A stretch of 64,000 nt of DNA from Marinoscillum sp965229915 (lineage in GTDB: Bacteria > Bacteroidota > Bacteroidia > Cytophagales > Cyclobacteriaceae). Each line of letters opens with the position of its first letter. Position 1 is the stretch's first letter. Shown piece after piece: positions 33,837 through 42,113 of the stretch. The notes under the pieces are model-generated. The model was not told the DNA's origin, made no database searches, and saw only the letters and a program-made list of their open reading frames with translations. The DNA lies in NCBI RefSeq assembly GCF_965229915.1, contig NZ_CBDDJZ010000001.1, positions 1,674,001 through 1,738,000 on the forward strand, in the 5' to 3' direction. Position numbers and translations under genes: made by a program.

Positions 33837-33844
33837 ATTTTTGT
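33837..33844 (+). promoter_or_regulatory. pheT: pheT promoter -7 box and ~110-base leader
   Basis: TATTTTTG at 33837-33844 matches the -7 consensus; no clear -33 TTTG is found at 19-21 bases. The predicted start near 33851 leaves a ~110-base leader before pheT with no recognised riboswitch or T-box. Confidence 0.5.
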
Positions 33845-33962
33845 CGATTGCTCAGATGCAGTAAAACTTATTGATAATTTGAGAGTTGAGCAGAAGATGC
33901 ACAACCATCAATGTAAGCACTGAGAAACAGATTTAAAGTAAGAAAAAGAACGGAGTAGCAGG

Positions 33963-36368
33963 ATGAAGATTTCCTACAATTGGCTGAAGGATTACATCAA
34001 TATACAAGAATCACCAGAAGAAATAGGTGATGCACTAACCCAGACAGGGCTAGAAGTAGAGGGAATCTCCTATGTGGAGAAGATCAAAGGCGGATTGGCT
34101 GATTTAGTGGTTGGGGAGATTGTGGAATGCGTGGCTCATCCAAATGCTGACAAACTCAAGCTAACCAAAGTGGATGCTGGTCTTGGTGAACTACTCCCTA
34201 TTGTTTGTGGAGCTCCCAACGTAGCTCAGGGTCAGAAAGTCATTGTGGCACCTGTCGGAACCACAATCTACCCAACTGAAGGGGAACCATTTCAAATCAA
34301 AAAGGCAAAAATCAGAGGAGAAGTTTCTGAAGGGATGCTATGTGCGGAAGATGAAATTGGTGTTGGTCAAAGTCATGCAGGTCTATTAATTCTAGATACG
34401 AATAAGCCGGTTGGCACTCCAGTCAAAGAATTGTTCGAAACTGGCTCTGACCATGTGTTTGAAATTGGGTTGACCCCAAACCGTGGTGATGCCACAGGAC
34501 ACTTTGGAGTAGCCCGGGATCTGAAAGCTTTTTACAGGCGACCTCTTAATGTTCCAAATCCCACGGCTAATAAAGCAAAGATCAACAAGCCAATTGAAGT
34601 GGTTGTTGAAAATACAGCATCATGCCCTAGATACTCTGGAGCAACTATAAGGGGAATCAAAGTAGGTCCTTCACCGGACTGGTTGCAGTGGAGACTCCGT
34701 GCCATTGGACTCTCCCCGATCAACAACATAGTGGACATCACCAATTATGTGATGATGAGCCTGGGCCAACCCATGCACGCATTTGATGCAGACCAGATCA
34801 AAGGGGGTAAGGTGATCGTCAAGAATCTCACGGCTGGCACCAAATTCACCACCCTGGATGAAGAAGAAAGAGAACTTCATCAGGATGATCTCATGATTTG
34901 TGATGAAAAAGACGGGATGTGCATCGCCGGTGTCTTTGGCGGGATTGATTCGGGAATCAAAGATGGAACGACTAGTATCTTCCTGGAAAGTGCCTATTTC
35001 TCAGCTGACTCAGTACGAGCAACAGCCATGAGACATGGATTGTCTACGGATGCGTCTTTCCGCTATGAACGTGGTACTGATCCGGAGATGACTATTCCAG
35101 CCCTTCACATGGCAATTGACTTGATCCTGGAAATAGCAGGTGGGTATCTCGCATCTGAGTACACGGATATTTATCCGAAAAAGGTAGAACCCGTACAAAT
35201 CCAGACATCATTCAATAATTTCCATCGGCTGATCGGTGTAGAACTAACCAATGAGCGAATTCTTGAAATTCTCAATGACCTGGATATCGAAACCATTGAT
35301 GTGAATGACACTACCTTCACGGCAGTTGTTGCGCCATTCAGAAGTGAAGTCACGCGAGAAGCAGACCTGGTAGAAGAGGTGCTTCGTATTTATGGATTTA
35401 ATAATATTCCTTTGGAGGAAACATTCTCTGCGGGATACCTGGCATCATTTGATGAGAAGGAGCCTTATAAGATTCAGGAAAGCCTTTCCCTGTTTCTCGC
35501 AGGCTCAGGCATGTCAGAAATTCAGACCAACTCTCTGACTAATCCAAAATACTATGAAGTATTGCAGCTTGGTGGCACACCGGTAGAAATCCTCAACAAG
35601 TCCAGCGAAGAGCTTGGCTACATGAAGACAAGCCCTGTGTACACAGGACTAGAATCAGTTAGACATAATATCAATAGGAGAATTCCGAATCTCAAGTTTT
35701 TTGAATTCGGTAAGACCTACCAAATCAAGAATGAAAAATATAAGGAAGAAGAAATCCTGGGACTTTACATCACCGGGAACAAGCACGAGGAAAGCTGGCT
35801 TTCAGAATCGAAAAAGGTAGATTTCTTTGACCTGTCCAGGGCGGGTTTTGCAGTACTACATCATTTACGCATAGCCAACTTCACCACTGAACCATGTGAT
35901 GACGAATTGTTTGATTATGGTTTATGTATCAAATTCAACAATAAAGTCGTTGGTAAGCTAGGTAAGCTAAAAACTAAAATCACAAAGTATTTCGAGATCA
36001 GGCAGGAAGTATTCTATGCAGAGTTTTTGTGGAAAGACTTGCTAAAAGCAACGCGTCTGGAATCCGAATTCAACGAGATTTCCAAGTATCCGGAGGTACG
36101 TAGAGATTTGTCTTTGGTGCTGGATAAACAGGTGAGTTACAATGAGATTCGTGATTTAGCTTTTAAGTCTGAGAAAAAATTATTAACTAGAATAAATGTC
36201 TTCAGCGTGTATGAAGGTGAGAACCTCGAAGCAGGTAAAAAGTCCTATGCACTTAGCTTCTATCTTCAGGATACCACAAAGACATTGACCGATAAAGTCA
36301 TTGATAAAGTAATGAATGGCTTGATCCGTACATTTGAAAACGAAGCAGGGGCAATCATCAGAAAATAA
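33963..36368 (+). CDS. pheT: Phenylalanine--tRNA ligase beta subunit
   Basis: An 801-residue PheT, the usual long form. It opens MKISYNWLKDYINIQESPEE, followed by a tRNA-binding EMAP-like domain (GLADLVVGEIVECVAHPNAD, residues ~40-150), B3/4 and B5 domains (NYVMMSLGQPMHAFDADQI and TFTAVVAPFRSEVTREADLV), and the C-terminal anticodon-binding FDX-ACB domain (FNEISKYPEVRRDLSLVLDK). All are in the normal order. With PheS it charges tRNA-Phe; pheS is not in this window. Its TAA shares a base with the next gene's ATG, making the start of the pheT-coiled-coil-zapA-rny operon. Confidence 0.96.
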   Translation: MKISYNWLKDYINIQESPEEIGDALTQTGLEVEGISYVEKIKGGLADLVVGEIVECVAHPNADKLKLTKVDAGLGELLPIVCGAPNVAQGQKVIVAPVGTTIYPTEGEPFQIKKAKIRGEVSEGMLCAEDEIGVGQSHAGLLILDTNKPVGTPVKELFETGSDHVFEIGLTPNRGDATGHFGVARDLKAFYRRPLNVPNPTANKAKINKPIEVVVENTASCPRYSGATIRGIKVGPSPDWLQWRLRAIGLSPINNIVDITNYVMMSLGQPMHAFDADQIKGGKVIVKNLTAGTKFTTLDEEERELHQDDLMICDEKDGMCIAGVFGGIDSGIKDGTTSIFLESAYFSADSVRATAMRHGLSTDASFRYERGTDPEMTIPALHMAIDLILEIAGGYLASEYTDIYPKKVEPVQIQTSFNNFHRLIGVELTNERILEILNDLDIETIDVNDTTFTAVVAPFRSEVTREADLVEEVLRIYGFNNIPLEETFSAGYLASFDEKEPYKIQESLSLFLAGSGMSEIQTNSLTNPKYYEVLQLGGTPVEILNKSSEELGYMKTSPVYTGLESVRHNINRRIPNLKFFEFGKTYQIKNEKYKEEEILGLYITGNKHEESWLSESKKVDFFDLSRAGFAVLHHLRIANFTTEPCDDELFDYGLCIKFNNKVVGKLGKLKTKITKYFEIRQEVFYAEFLWKDLLKATRLESEFNEISKYPEVRRDLSLVLDKQVSYNEIRDLAFKSEKKLLTRINVFSVYEGENLEAGKKSYALSFYLQDTTKTLTDKVIDKVMNGLIRTFENEAGAIIRK

Positions 36369-36667
36369 TGAAAAACGAGACACTAAGAACGGAATTGAAC
36401 AATCTGGAGAGAAAAGTCAAACTTCTTCTTAGTGACTATGCCCAATTGAAAGATGATTTTGACAAATGCCGGACTGAAAACCAGCATTTAAAAGCTCAGA
36501 TTGAGGATCAAAACACCCGAATTTCGAGCTTTCAAAATCAAACGAAAATTAGTAAAATTGTAGAAAGCATGGTAGTCGGCGAAAACGATTCGGAAGAGTT
36601 GAAGGATGTGATTGACGGCTATATTAAGGAGATAAATAAATGCATTGCTCATTTGGGTGAAGCTTAA
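36368..36667 (+). CDS. Coiled-coil protein, ZapB-like candidate
   Basis: A 99-residue, charged coiled-coil protein (heptads over residues ~5-58), followed by a short C-terminal helical part (VDGYIKEINKCIAHLGEA type). It lies between pheT (shared base TAATG) and zapA (9-base gap), a position that holds a similar small coiled-coil gene in other Bacteroidota. It may work with ZapA at the division ring, like ZapB, but there is no direct sequence proof; a general scaffold role is just as possible. Confidence 0.6.
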   Translation: MKNETLRTELNNLERKVKLLLSDYAQLKDDFDKCRTENQHLKAQIEDQNTRISSFQNQTKISKIVESMVVGENDSEELKDVIDGYIKEINKCIAHLGEA

Positions 36668-36676
36668 CAAACCGAA

Positions 36677-36961
36677 ATGACAGAATTATCAATAAAGCTA
36701 AAAATAGCGAACCGGGAGTACCCCATGAAGGTGAAAGCGGAGGACGAAGAAGGTATCAGAAAAGCTGGTAAGCTGGTCAATGAAAAGATCAAAGCTTATA
36801 GAGATCAGTTTGGGATAGATGATAACCAGGACCTCCTTGCCATGGTAGCCTTTGATTGCCTGGTCGATAAAATGAAAAAAGAGGAGACTATTGAGTCAAG
36901 CGACGAAATAGCGCTCGACCAAATACGTAACATTAGCCAATTGATAACTAATGCTATTTAA
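36677..36961 (+). CDS. zapA: Cell division protein ZapA
   Basis: A 94-residue ZapA-family protein. It has the short beta-strand start IKLKIANREYPMKVKAEDEE, then IRKAGKLVNEKIKAYRDQFG and LLAMVAFDCLVDKMKKEE, matching the ZapA pattern 'i.i.gr.y.l....ee...l..aa..vn..i....' and the following helix. ZapA binds FtsZ and bundles filaments at the Z-ring. It lies in the pheT-rny operon. Confidence 0.85.
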   Translation: MTELSIKLKIANREYPMKVKAEDEEGIRKAGKLVNEKIKAYRDQFGIDDNQDLLAMVAFDCLVDKMKKEETIESSDEIALDQIRNISQLITNAI

Positions 36962-37002
36962 ATAGCTCATTAGTAAGCCACCACATACTTATCCGGCACC
37001 GT

Positions 37003-37020
37003 GTATGTATAAATACATAC
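37003..37020. repeat. Palindrome in front of rny
   Basis: GTATGTAT-AA-ATACATAC: 8-base arms around a 2-base centre, 9 bases before the rny ATG. It could be a dimeric repressor operator or a short hairpin near the ribosome site. The 68-base zapA-rny gap holds nothing else recognisable. Confidence 0.5.
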
Positions 37021-37029
37021 TCAACACCA

Positions 37030-38589
37030 ATGGATATATTATATATAGTAATCGCTCTGGCAGGAATTGCTATCGGTTTTGCGATTGACCGGATATTACT
37101 CAAACGGTCGGTTGACAAGAAATTGAAGGAAGCGGAGGAGCAGAAAAAGCTCATCATCAAAGAAGCGGAAGTAACAGGAGAAAGTATCAAGAAGGATAGA
37201 ATCCTGGAGGCAAAAGAGAAATTCCTCAAGATGAAATCAGAGTTTGAGGAAGAAAGCAACCGCAAGAAAAATCAGATCATTTCCAACGAAAACAAGCTCA
37301 AACAACGAGAGTCCAACCTCTCCAAGCAGATCGAGCAAAACAAACGTGCAGAGGCTGAACTGGAGTCTCACAAAGAGAACCTTCAGGCCCAGCTCGAGAT
37401 TGTAAGAAAGCGTAAGGAAGAGTTTGAAAAACTGAAAAGTCAACAGGTGACCATTCTGGAAAAAGCGTCCAACCTCTCTGCTGATGAGGCCAAAGCACAG
37501 CTGATCGAAACGCTGAAAGATGAAGCCCGTACGGATGCATCGGCACATATCAAAGAGATCATGGAGCAGGCTCAAATGTCCGCAACCAAAGAAGCGAAGA
37601 AAATCGTTCTCCAAACTATACAGCGTACAGCTACTGAGCACGCCATCGAAAACTGTGTGTCAGTCTTCAACATAGAAAGTGACGATATCAAAGGAAAAAT
37701 TATTGGTCGGGAAGGACGCAACATCCGAGCGCTGGAAGCTTCTACAGGAGTAGAGATCATCGTAGATGACACGCCAGAAGCGATCATCATCTCCGGATTT
37801 GATCCGGTGCGCAGAGAGATCGCCAGACTGTCTCTTCATCGACTAGTTCAAGATGGTAGGATCCACCCAGCTCGTATCGAGGAGATCGTAGCTAAGACTA
37901 CCAAAAACATTGAAGAGGAAATCGTGGAGATAGGTGAACGCACCGTCATCGATTTGGGTATCCACGGCTTACATCCAGAGCTGATCAAGCTGGTCGGTCG
38001 AATGAGATTCCGATCATCTTATGGACAGAACTTACTGCAACACTCCCGTGAGGTAGCCAAACTCTGCTCCACACTTGCATCGGAGCTGGGACTTAATCCG
38101 AAACTGGCTAAACGTGCTGGATTATTACACGATATTGGAAAGGTATGGCCAGACGAGCCGGAGAAGCCACACGCTATCATTGGTATGGAGTTGGCTCAGA
38201 AGTATAAGGAAAATGCAGAGGTATGTAACGCCATAGGCGCTCACCACGATGAGATCGAGATGACGTCAATGATCTCCCCAATTGTGCAGGCCTGTGATGC
38301 CATCTCTGGTAGTAGACCTGGGGCCAGACGTGAGATCATGGAGCAATACCTGAAGCGTCTGAAAGAACTGGAAGATGTGGCTTTGAGCTTTGAAGGGGTA
38401 AACAAGTGCTATGCGATACAGGCAGGACGTGAGCTGCGCGTGATGGTGGATGCTGAAAATGTGACTGACCAACGTGCTGGTGAGCTGTCATTCAACATCT
38501 CTCAAAAAATAGAGAAAGACATGCAGTACCCTGGTCAGATCAAGGTAACGGTGATCCGTGAAACCAGAGCGGTAGCTTTTGCGAAGTAA
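37030..38589 (+). CDS. rny: Ribonuclease Y
   Basis: A 519-residue RNase Y, the membrane-bound endoribonuclease that starts mRNA decay. An N-terminal membrane helix (ILYIVIALAGIAIGFAIDRI) precedes a long coiled coil (residues ~30-200), a KH domain (KGKIIGREGRNIRALEASTG) and an HD domain (GLLHDIGKVWPDEPEKPHAI, with metal ligands HD and GAHHDEIE). The C-terminus ends YPGQIKVTVIRETRAVAFAK, as in RNase Y of many bacteria. Architecture and length are complete. It follows zapA by 68 bases. Confidence 0.96.
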   Translation: MDILYIVIALAGIAIGFAIDRILLKRSVDKKLKEAEEQKKLIIKEAEVTGESIKKDRILEAKEKFLKMKSEFEEESNRKKNQIISNENKLKQRESNLSKQIEQNKRAEAELESHKENLQAQLEIVRKRKEEFEKLKSQQVTILEKASNLSADEAKAQLIETLKDEARTDASAHIKEIMEQAQMSATKEAKKIVLQTIQRTATEHAIENCVSVFNIESDDIKGKIIGREGRNIRALEASTGVEIIVDDTPEAIIISGFDPVRREIARLSLHRLVQDGRIHPARIEEIVAKTTKNIEEEIVEIGERTVIDLGIHGLHPELIKLVGRMRFRSSYGQNLLQHSREVAKLCSTLASELGLNPKLAKRAGLLHDIGKVWPDEPEKPHAIIGMELAQKYKENAEVCNAIGAHHDEIEMTSMISPIVQACDAISGSRPGARREIMEQYLKRLKELEDVALSFEGVNKCYAIQAGRELRVMVDAENVTDQRAGELSFNISQKIEKDMQYPGQIKVTVIRETRAVAFAK

Positions 38590-38615
38590 AATTTAGTTTC
38601 TTTTGAAATAGATAG

Positions 38616-38668
38616 ACCCTGACGATCCGCTGGCTAGCGCATGTCAGGGTTTTGTTTTTTAGATGATC
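38616..38668 (+). terminator. Terminator after rny, copy 1 of a repeated unit
   Basis: ACCCTGAC and GTCAGGGT form a stem with an inner CGCT/AGCG stem, followed by TTTGTTTTTT. From ATGTCAGGG onward, 28 bases (38641-38668) are identical to 44045-44072, and the left arm CCCTGACGATCC is also shared. The unit contains the ATG used by the next gene (38663). Confidence 0.85.
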
Positions 38669-39166
38669 TTGCAGAAATTGAGTCTGTATAATCAACAAAC
38701 CGTTCAACTATTGGAAGAAGATTTCAATCAATACATGCAGCTGCCAATCTACAAGAAGGCTGAAGAGATTTATGAGTTAGTCCAACAAATAGCCAATCTA
38801 ATTCCTGAAGACAATGAACGTTTGATGAGTACCAAGCAATTCATGCTGGCTGATGCTGGAGTGCTTAGCGCTAAAATAGCTGGAGCTGAAGCCGCTGGAC
38901 TTTTTGACATCAAAATGGAGGCAGCGGCCATCATCCGAAAATCCGCTAAAGACCTGATGCTGCACAATCACTCACTGGAAGCGTTTGGATTCAAGGAGAC
39001 GTCCTATTACCAACTTGTAAGAGATCAGATCGAAGAATTCAGGTTACTATTCATTGATTGGGTAGCTGGTTTTGACCAGTGGGATTACATCATCGATCGC
39101 TGGGGATTATTTAATCCGCCTGGTGTTGGCCCATTTGATCAGGACCCGGATGATTTGATTGAGTGA
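38663..39166 (+). CDS. Conserved hypothetical protein (167 aa)
   Basis: A 167-residue soluble helical protein that I cannot assign. It has many aromatic and acidic residues, with LLEEDFNQYMQLPIYKKAEE near the start, a helix-rich centre and a C-terminal WIDRWGLFNPPGVGPF-like stretch ending in DPDDLIE. No signal peptide or membrane segment. The ATG at 38663 lies directly after the T-run of the rny terminator, inside the repeated unit, leaving almost no leader; the next Met is residue 25. It may therefore be translated from read-through or have a leaderless start. It may relate to DNA- or protein-binding helical bundles, but nothing specific is visible. Confidence 0.65.
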   Translation: MILQKLSLYNQQTVQLLEEDFNQYMQLPIYKKAEEIYELVQQIANLIPEDNERLMSTKQFMLADAGVLSAKIAGAEAAGLFDIKMEAAAIIRKSAKDLMLHNHSLEAFGFKETSYYQLVRDQIEEFRLLFIDWVAGFDQWDYIIDRWGLFNPPGVGPFDQDPDDLIE

Positions 39167-39184
39167 TTTGATCTTAAGTTGGTC

Positions 39185-39916
39185 CTAAATACTCTTGGTG
39201 ATCCGTTTCCCATTTAGTTGATAATCTTCCAAAGTGAGCGTTACCTTTTTGGCAAACTCCAATTCTAAAAACCATTTGAGACTGGTTAATTCACTAGTTA
39301 TCTCTTCGTTAGTCCAGAAATCCTTGCCTATTGGAAGTATGACCACATATTCGGAGGCCTTGGTTTCCAACCTTACCACGTTCGGATAATCCTCCGAAAA
39401 GTATTCCATGTCGAAAAGTAGATTTGCTAACTTCTCAACATCTGCCTCCGATGTATGCTCATCAAAATAAACATCATTCCCTTTGAAAGTGATCTTTTCT
39501 CCAGGAAAAGGCGGTAGGGTAAACCCAACACCCAAAGCTATTGCGAGATAAATGATCATTCCAATTAAAGTAACTCCTGCCACTCTCCAATTAGATTCTT
39601 TTTGACACCCCAGATCAAACTCCTTTTTAACTGAATCAGCAAGAACATAGTGATACAAAACCCAAAAAATGATGCCTATTAATGATGGAGCAAGTTGCGA
39701 TGGTACTTTGTCAAAAACCTCGTCTGGTATCGCTAACAAGCCGTAGACCAATAAAACGGTGAATATCAAAGTTGCTGCAATCGAAATGTAGGCCTGCTTC
39801 TCCTTATTGAGCCGATGCAAGTTCTTGTAAATCAGTATGCCGGGAGCAATTGGCCCTGCAATTACAGCTGAAATACTAATTTGTTTCTCTGTATATAGTC
39901 TCTTGTGGGATTCCAT
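39185..39916 (-). CDS. Integral membrane protein of unknown function
   Basis: A 243-residue protein with four likely membrane helices: ISAVIAGPIAPGILIY, YISIAATLIFTVLLVYGLLA, LAPSLIGIIFWVLYHYVL and VAGVTLIGMIIYLAIALGVG, followed by a soluble C-terminal domain of ~100 residues with KITFKGNDVYFDEHTSEADV. No domain was recognised. It is convergent with the 38663 gene and its start is at the ATG 39916-39914. It may be a sensor or a small transport accessory protein; the sequence does not say. Confidence 0.6.
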   Translation of the reverse strand: MESHKRLYTEKQISISAVIAGPIAPGILIYKNLHRLNKEKQAYISIAATLIFTVLLVYGLLAIPDEVFDKVPSQLAPSLIGIIFWVLYHYVLADSVKKEFDLGCQKESNWRVAGVTLIGMIIYLAIALGVGFTLPPFPGEKITFKGNDVYFDEHTSEADVEKLANLLFDMEYFSEDYPNVVRLETKASEYVVILPIGKDFWTNEEITSELTSLKWFLELEFAKKVTLTLEDYQLNGKRITKSI

Positions 39917-40125
39917 AATTGAAAATTGAACCTGCTAAAGCTACTCAAATTGAGAATTTAATGACTTTATATTTTACCTCATTCGATGAAATCTGATGGA
40001 ATGAACTGCCAATAACGGCAAACGTGCCCTGTCAAGTAATCCTGTAATTGCCCAATTTTGTCGAAAGAAAGTGCCGCTATCTACTGAACATTTTATTTAT
40101 TTAAGGCTGACTTAACTTAACTGTA

Positions 40126-42111
40126 ATGATTAACAAACCAACCTTTGCTACCATGCTTGTCATGGTGACCCTCATTTCTTATGCCCAAACCAATTATAAG
40201 TTCGGCAAAGTATCTGAAGAGGAATTACAATTAACAGAATGTGCGTTCGAACCTGAAGCCAACTCTATGGTTTTGAGTCATACCGGTGACCTTTGGTTTG
40301 AATACAATGATGTAAAAAACTCCTGGCAGTACCGTCTGGAAATTGTCAAGCGCATCAAAGTATTTAATAAACTGGATAAGGATATAGCTAATATCTCCAT
40401 CAGTATCTATGATCCAGAAAACAGCTCAGACAAAGAGCTGATCATGAACCTGAAAGCCTTTACCTATAACCTGGAAGATGGAAAAGTCAATAAGACCAAG
40501 CTTTCCAATTCAGAAGAGTACAAGACCAGAATTAGTGAATACCGAAGTGACATAACCTTTGCCCTTCCTGAGGTGAAGGAAGGATCAGTCATTGAGTACA
40601 AATACACACTTATATCTGATTTCATCAGCAACCTATATAGCTGGCATTTTCAAGATGACATCCCTGTTGCCTACTCGCAGTTTACCACCAAAATCCCTCA
40701 ATTCTTCAATTATACACCCAGCCAGGTAGGCACCTACGTACCACTGGAAATAGATGAGTCTGGTATATCCGAATCATTCACTTATTCTTATAAAACTGAA
40801 CAAGTAAATGGCTCTAATCAGCGTAAAACTGGGAGCATTGAGTCTTCCAGTAAGTTGACAACTTATGTAGTAGAAAACGTTCCCTCTATGCAGGACGAAC
40901 CCTATATGAGTAATAAACCAGATGTACCAACCAGACTGGAGTTTCAGCTGATGTCTATACAAATGCCAGGTCAAGCGCTCAAGCCGATAGCTGGAAATTA
41001 CGATCAGTTTAATGAGACGATCATGGACTGGGGTTCATTTGGTGTGGTACTGAAGAAGGGAAATTTTTCAAAGGACCTGATCGCTAACATGAACGTCACA
41101 GGTGACAGTCTGGCTATTGCACTTTACCACCACGTTAAAGACCATTTCACACATAATGGCAGCTATGGTTTCACCAGCTCTGATGCTGGCAGAAAGGCTT
41201 ACAACGATGGTACTGGTAGTGTAGCAGCTATTAATTTGACTCTGTTAGCCATCCTCAGAGAAGCCGGATTCACAGCCAATCCTGTAATTCTCAGCACAAG
41301 AGGCCATGGTCTTCCACACCCTATTTATCCTAATTATGAGGAGTTTAACTACGTAATAGCCGCTGTGGAGCTTTCCACTGGAACAATACTATTGGATGCA
41401 TCCGCTAAATCTGCCTTTGGTATACTTCCACAAAGGTGCCTGAATGGTAACGGATGGATGGCTTCTGAAGATGGAGGACAATGGATCAACCTGAAACAGC
41501 AGGCACAGCACGAAACCACCACCATGATCACGATCAATCTAAACGAAGAAGACATTCAATCAGCGCATGTGGTCAAATACTCAGGATATGCAGCTGAACA
41601 AGAAAAAGGAGGATATGACTCTGAGGATGAGTCGAAATACATTGAATCACTTGCAGCAAATTTTGTGGACGCAGAGATCAACGATCTAAGTTTTGACAGT
41701 GAATCTGCTGATGTGAAGGTGAGCTTTACCGTGAATAAGCCAGGTGATCTGGAAGATATTATCTACCTACAACCCCTTCAAATGGGCATCATTAAATCGA
41801 ACCCTTTCAAAAGAGAAACACGGCAATCGATAGTAGATTTTGCCTATCCCTTGAGCAAATCAGTAATAGTGAGGATCACTATTCCAGAAGGCTACACAGC
41901 GGAACTTCCAGAACCGTCCATTGTGGCTTTACCCAACAAGGGCGGACGATTTACTTACAACGCTTCACAGATGGGCAATACCATAAGCCTGGTTTCCAAA
42001 TTTGATCTAAACCAAACAATGTTTAGTCCAGATGAATATGCATCATTGAAACAATTCTATGACTTGGTGGTGAAGAAGAACACTGAAATGATCGTCCTGA
42101 AAGCCATCTAA
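40126..42111 (+). CDS. DUF3857 protein with degenerate transglutaminase domain
   Basis: A 661-residue secreted protein with a signal peptide (residues 1-20, ending SYAQT). The N-terminal DUF3857 domain spans about residues 55-300; a transglutaminase-like region follows. Aligned with its neighbour's YGDCKALS, the catalytic Cys is replaced: GSVAAINLTLLAILREAGF has Val in that place, and FNYVIAAVEL has Tyr where the neighbour has His. The protein is therefore probably not a protease but a binding partner. It overlaps nothing; the stop is 2 bases before the active-type paralogue, so the two are co-transcribed. Proteins of this pair type are common in Bacteroidota and usually uncharacterised. Confidence 0.8.
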   Translation: MINKPTFATMLVMVTLISYAQTNYKFGKVSEEELQLTECAFEPEANSMVLSHTGDLWFEYNDVKNSWQYRLEIVKRIKVFNKLDKDIANISISIYDPENSSDKELIMNLKAFTYNLEDGKVNKTKLSNSEEYKTRISEYRSDITFALPEVKEGSVIEYKYTLISDFISNLYSWHFQDDIPVAYSQFTTKIPQFFNYTPSQVGTYVPLEIDESGISESFTYSYKTEQVNGSNQRKTGSIESSSKLTTYVVENVPSMQDEPYMSNKPDVPTRLEFQLMSIQMPGQALKPIAGNYDQFNETIMDWGSFGVVLKKGNFSKDLIANMNVTGDSLAIALYHHVKDHFTHNGSYGFTSSDAGRKAYNDGTGSVAAINLTLLAILREAGFTANPVILSTRGHGLPHPIYPNYEEFNYVIAAVELSTGTILLDASAKSAFGILPQRCLNGNGWMASEDGGQWINLKQQAQHETTTMITINLNEEDIQSAHVVKYSGYAAEQEKGGYDSEDESKYIESLAANFVDAEINDLSFDSESADVKVSFTVNKPGDLEDIIYLQPLQMGIIKSNPFKRETRQSIVDFAYPLSKSVIVRITIPEGYTAELPEPSIVALPNKGGRFTYNASQMGNTISLVSKFDLNQTMFSPDEYASLKQFYDLVVKKNTEMIVLKAI

Positions 42112-42113
42112 CC

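Noticed and set aside
33897..33923. 8-codon frame MHNHQCKH in the pheT leader, possible leader peptide
   Set aside because: It is rich in His rather than Phe, and no alternative terminator/antiterminator hairpins are visible, so attenuation is unsupported.
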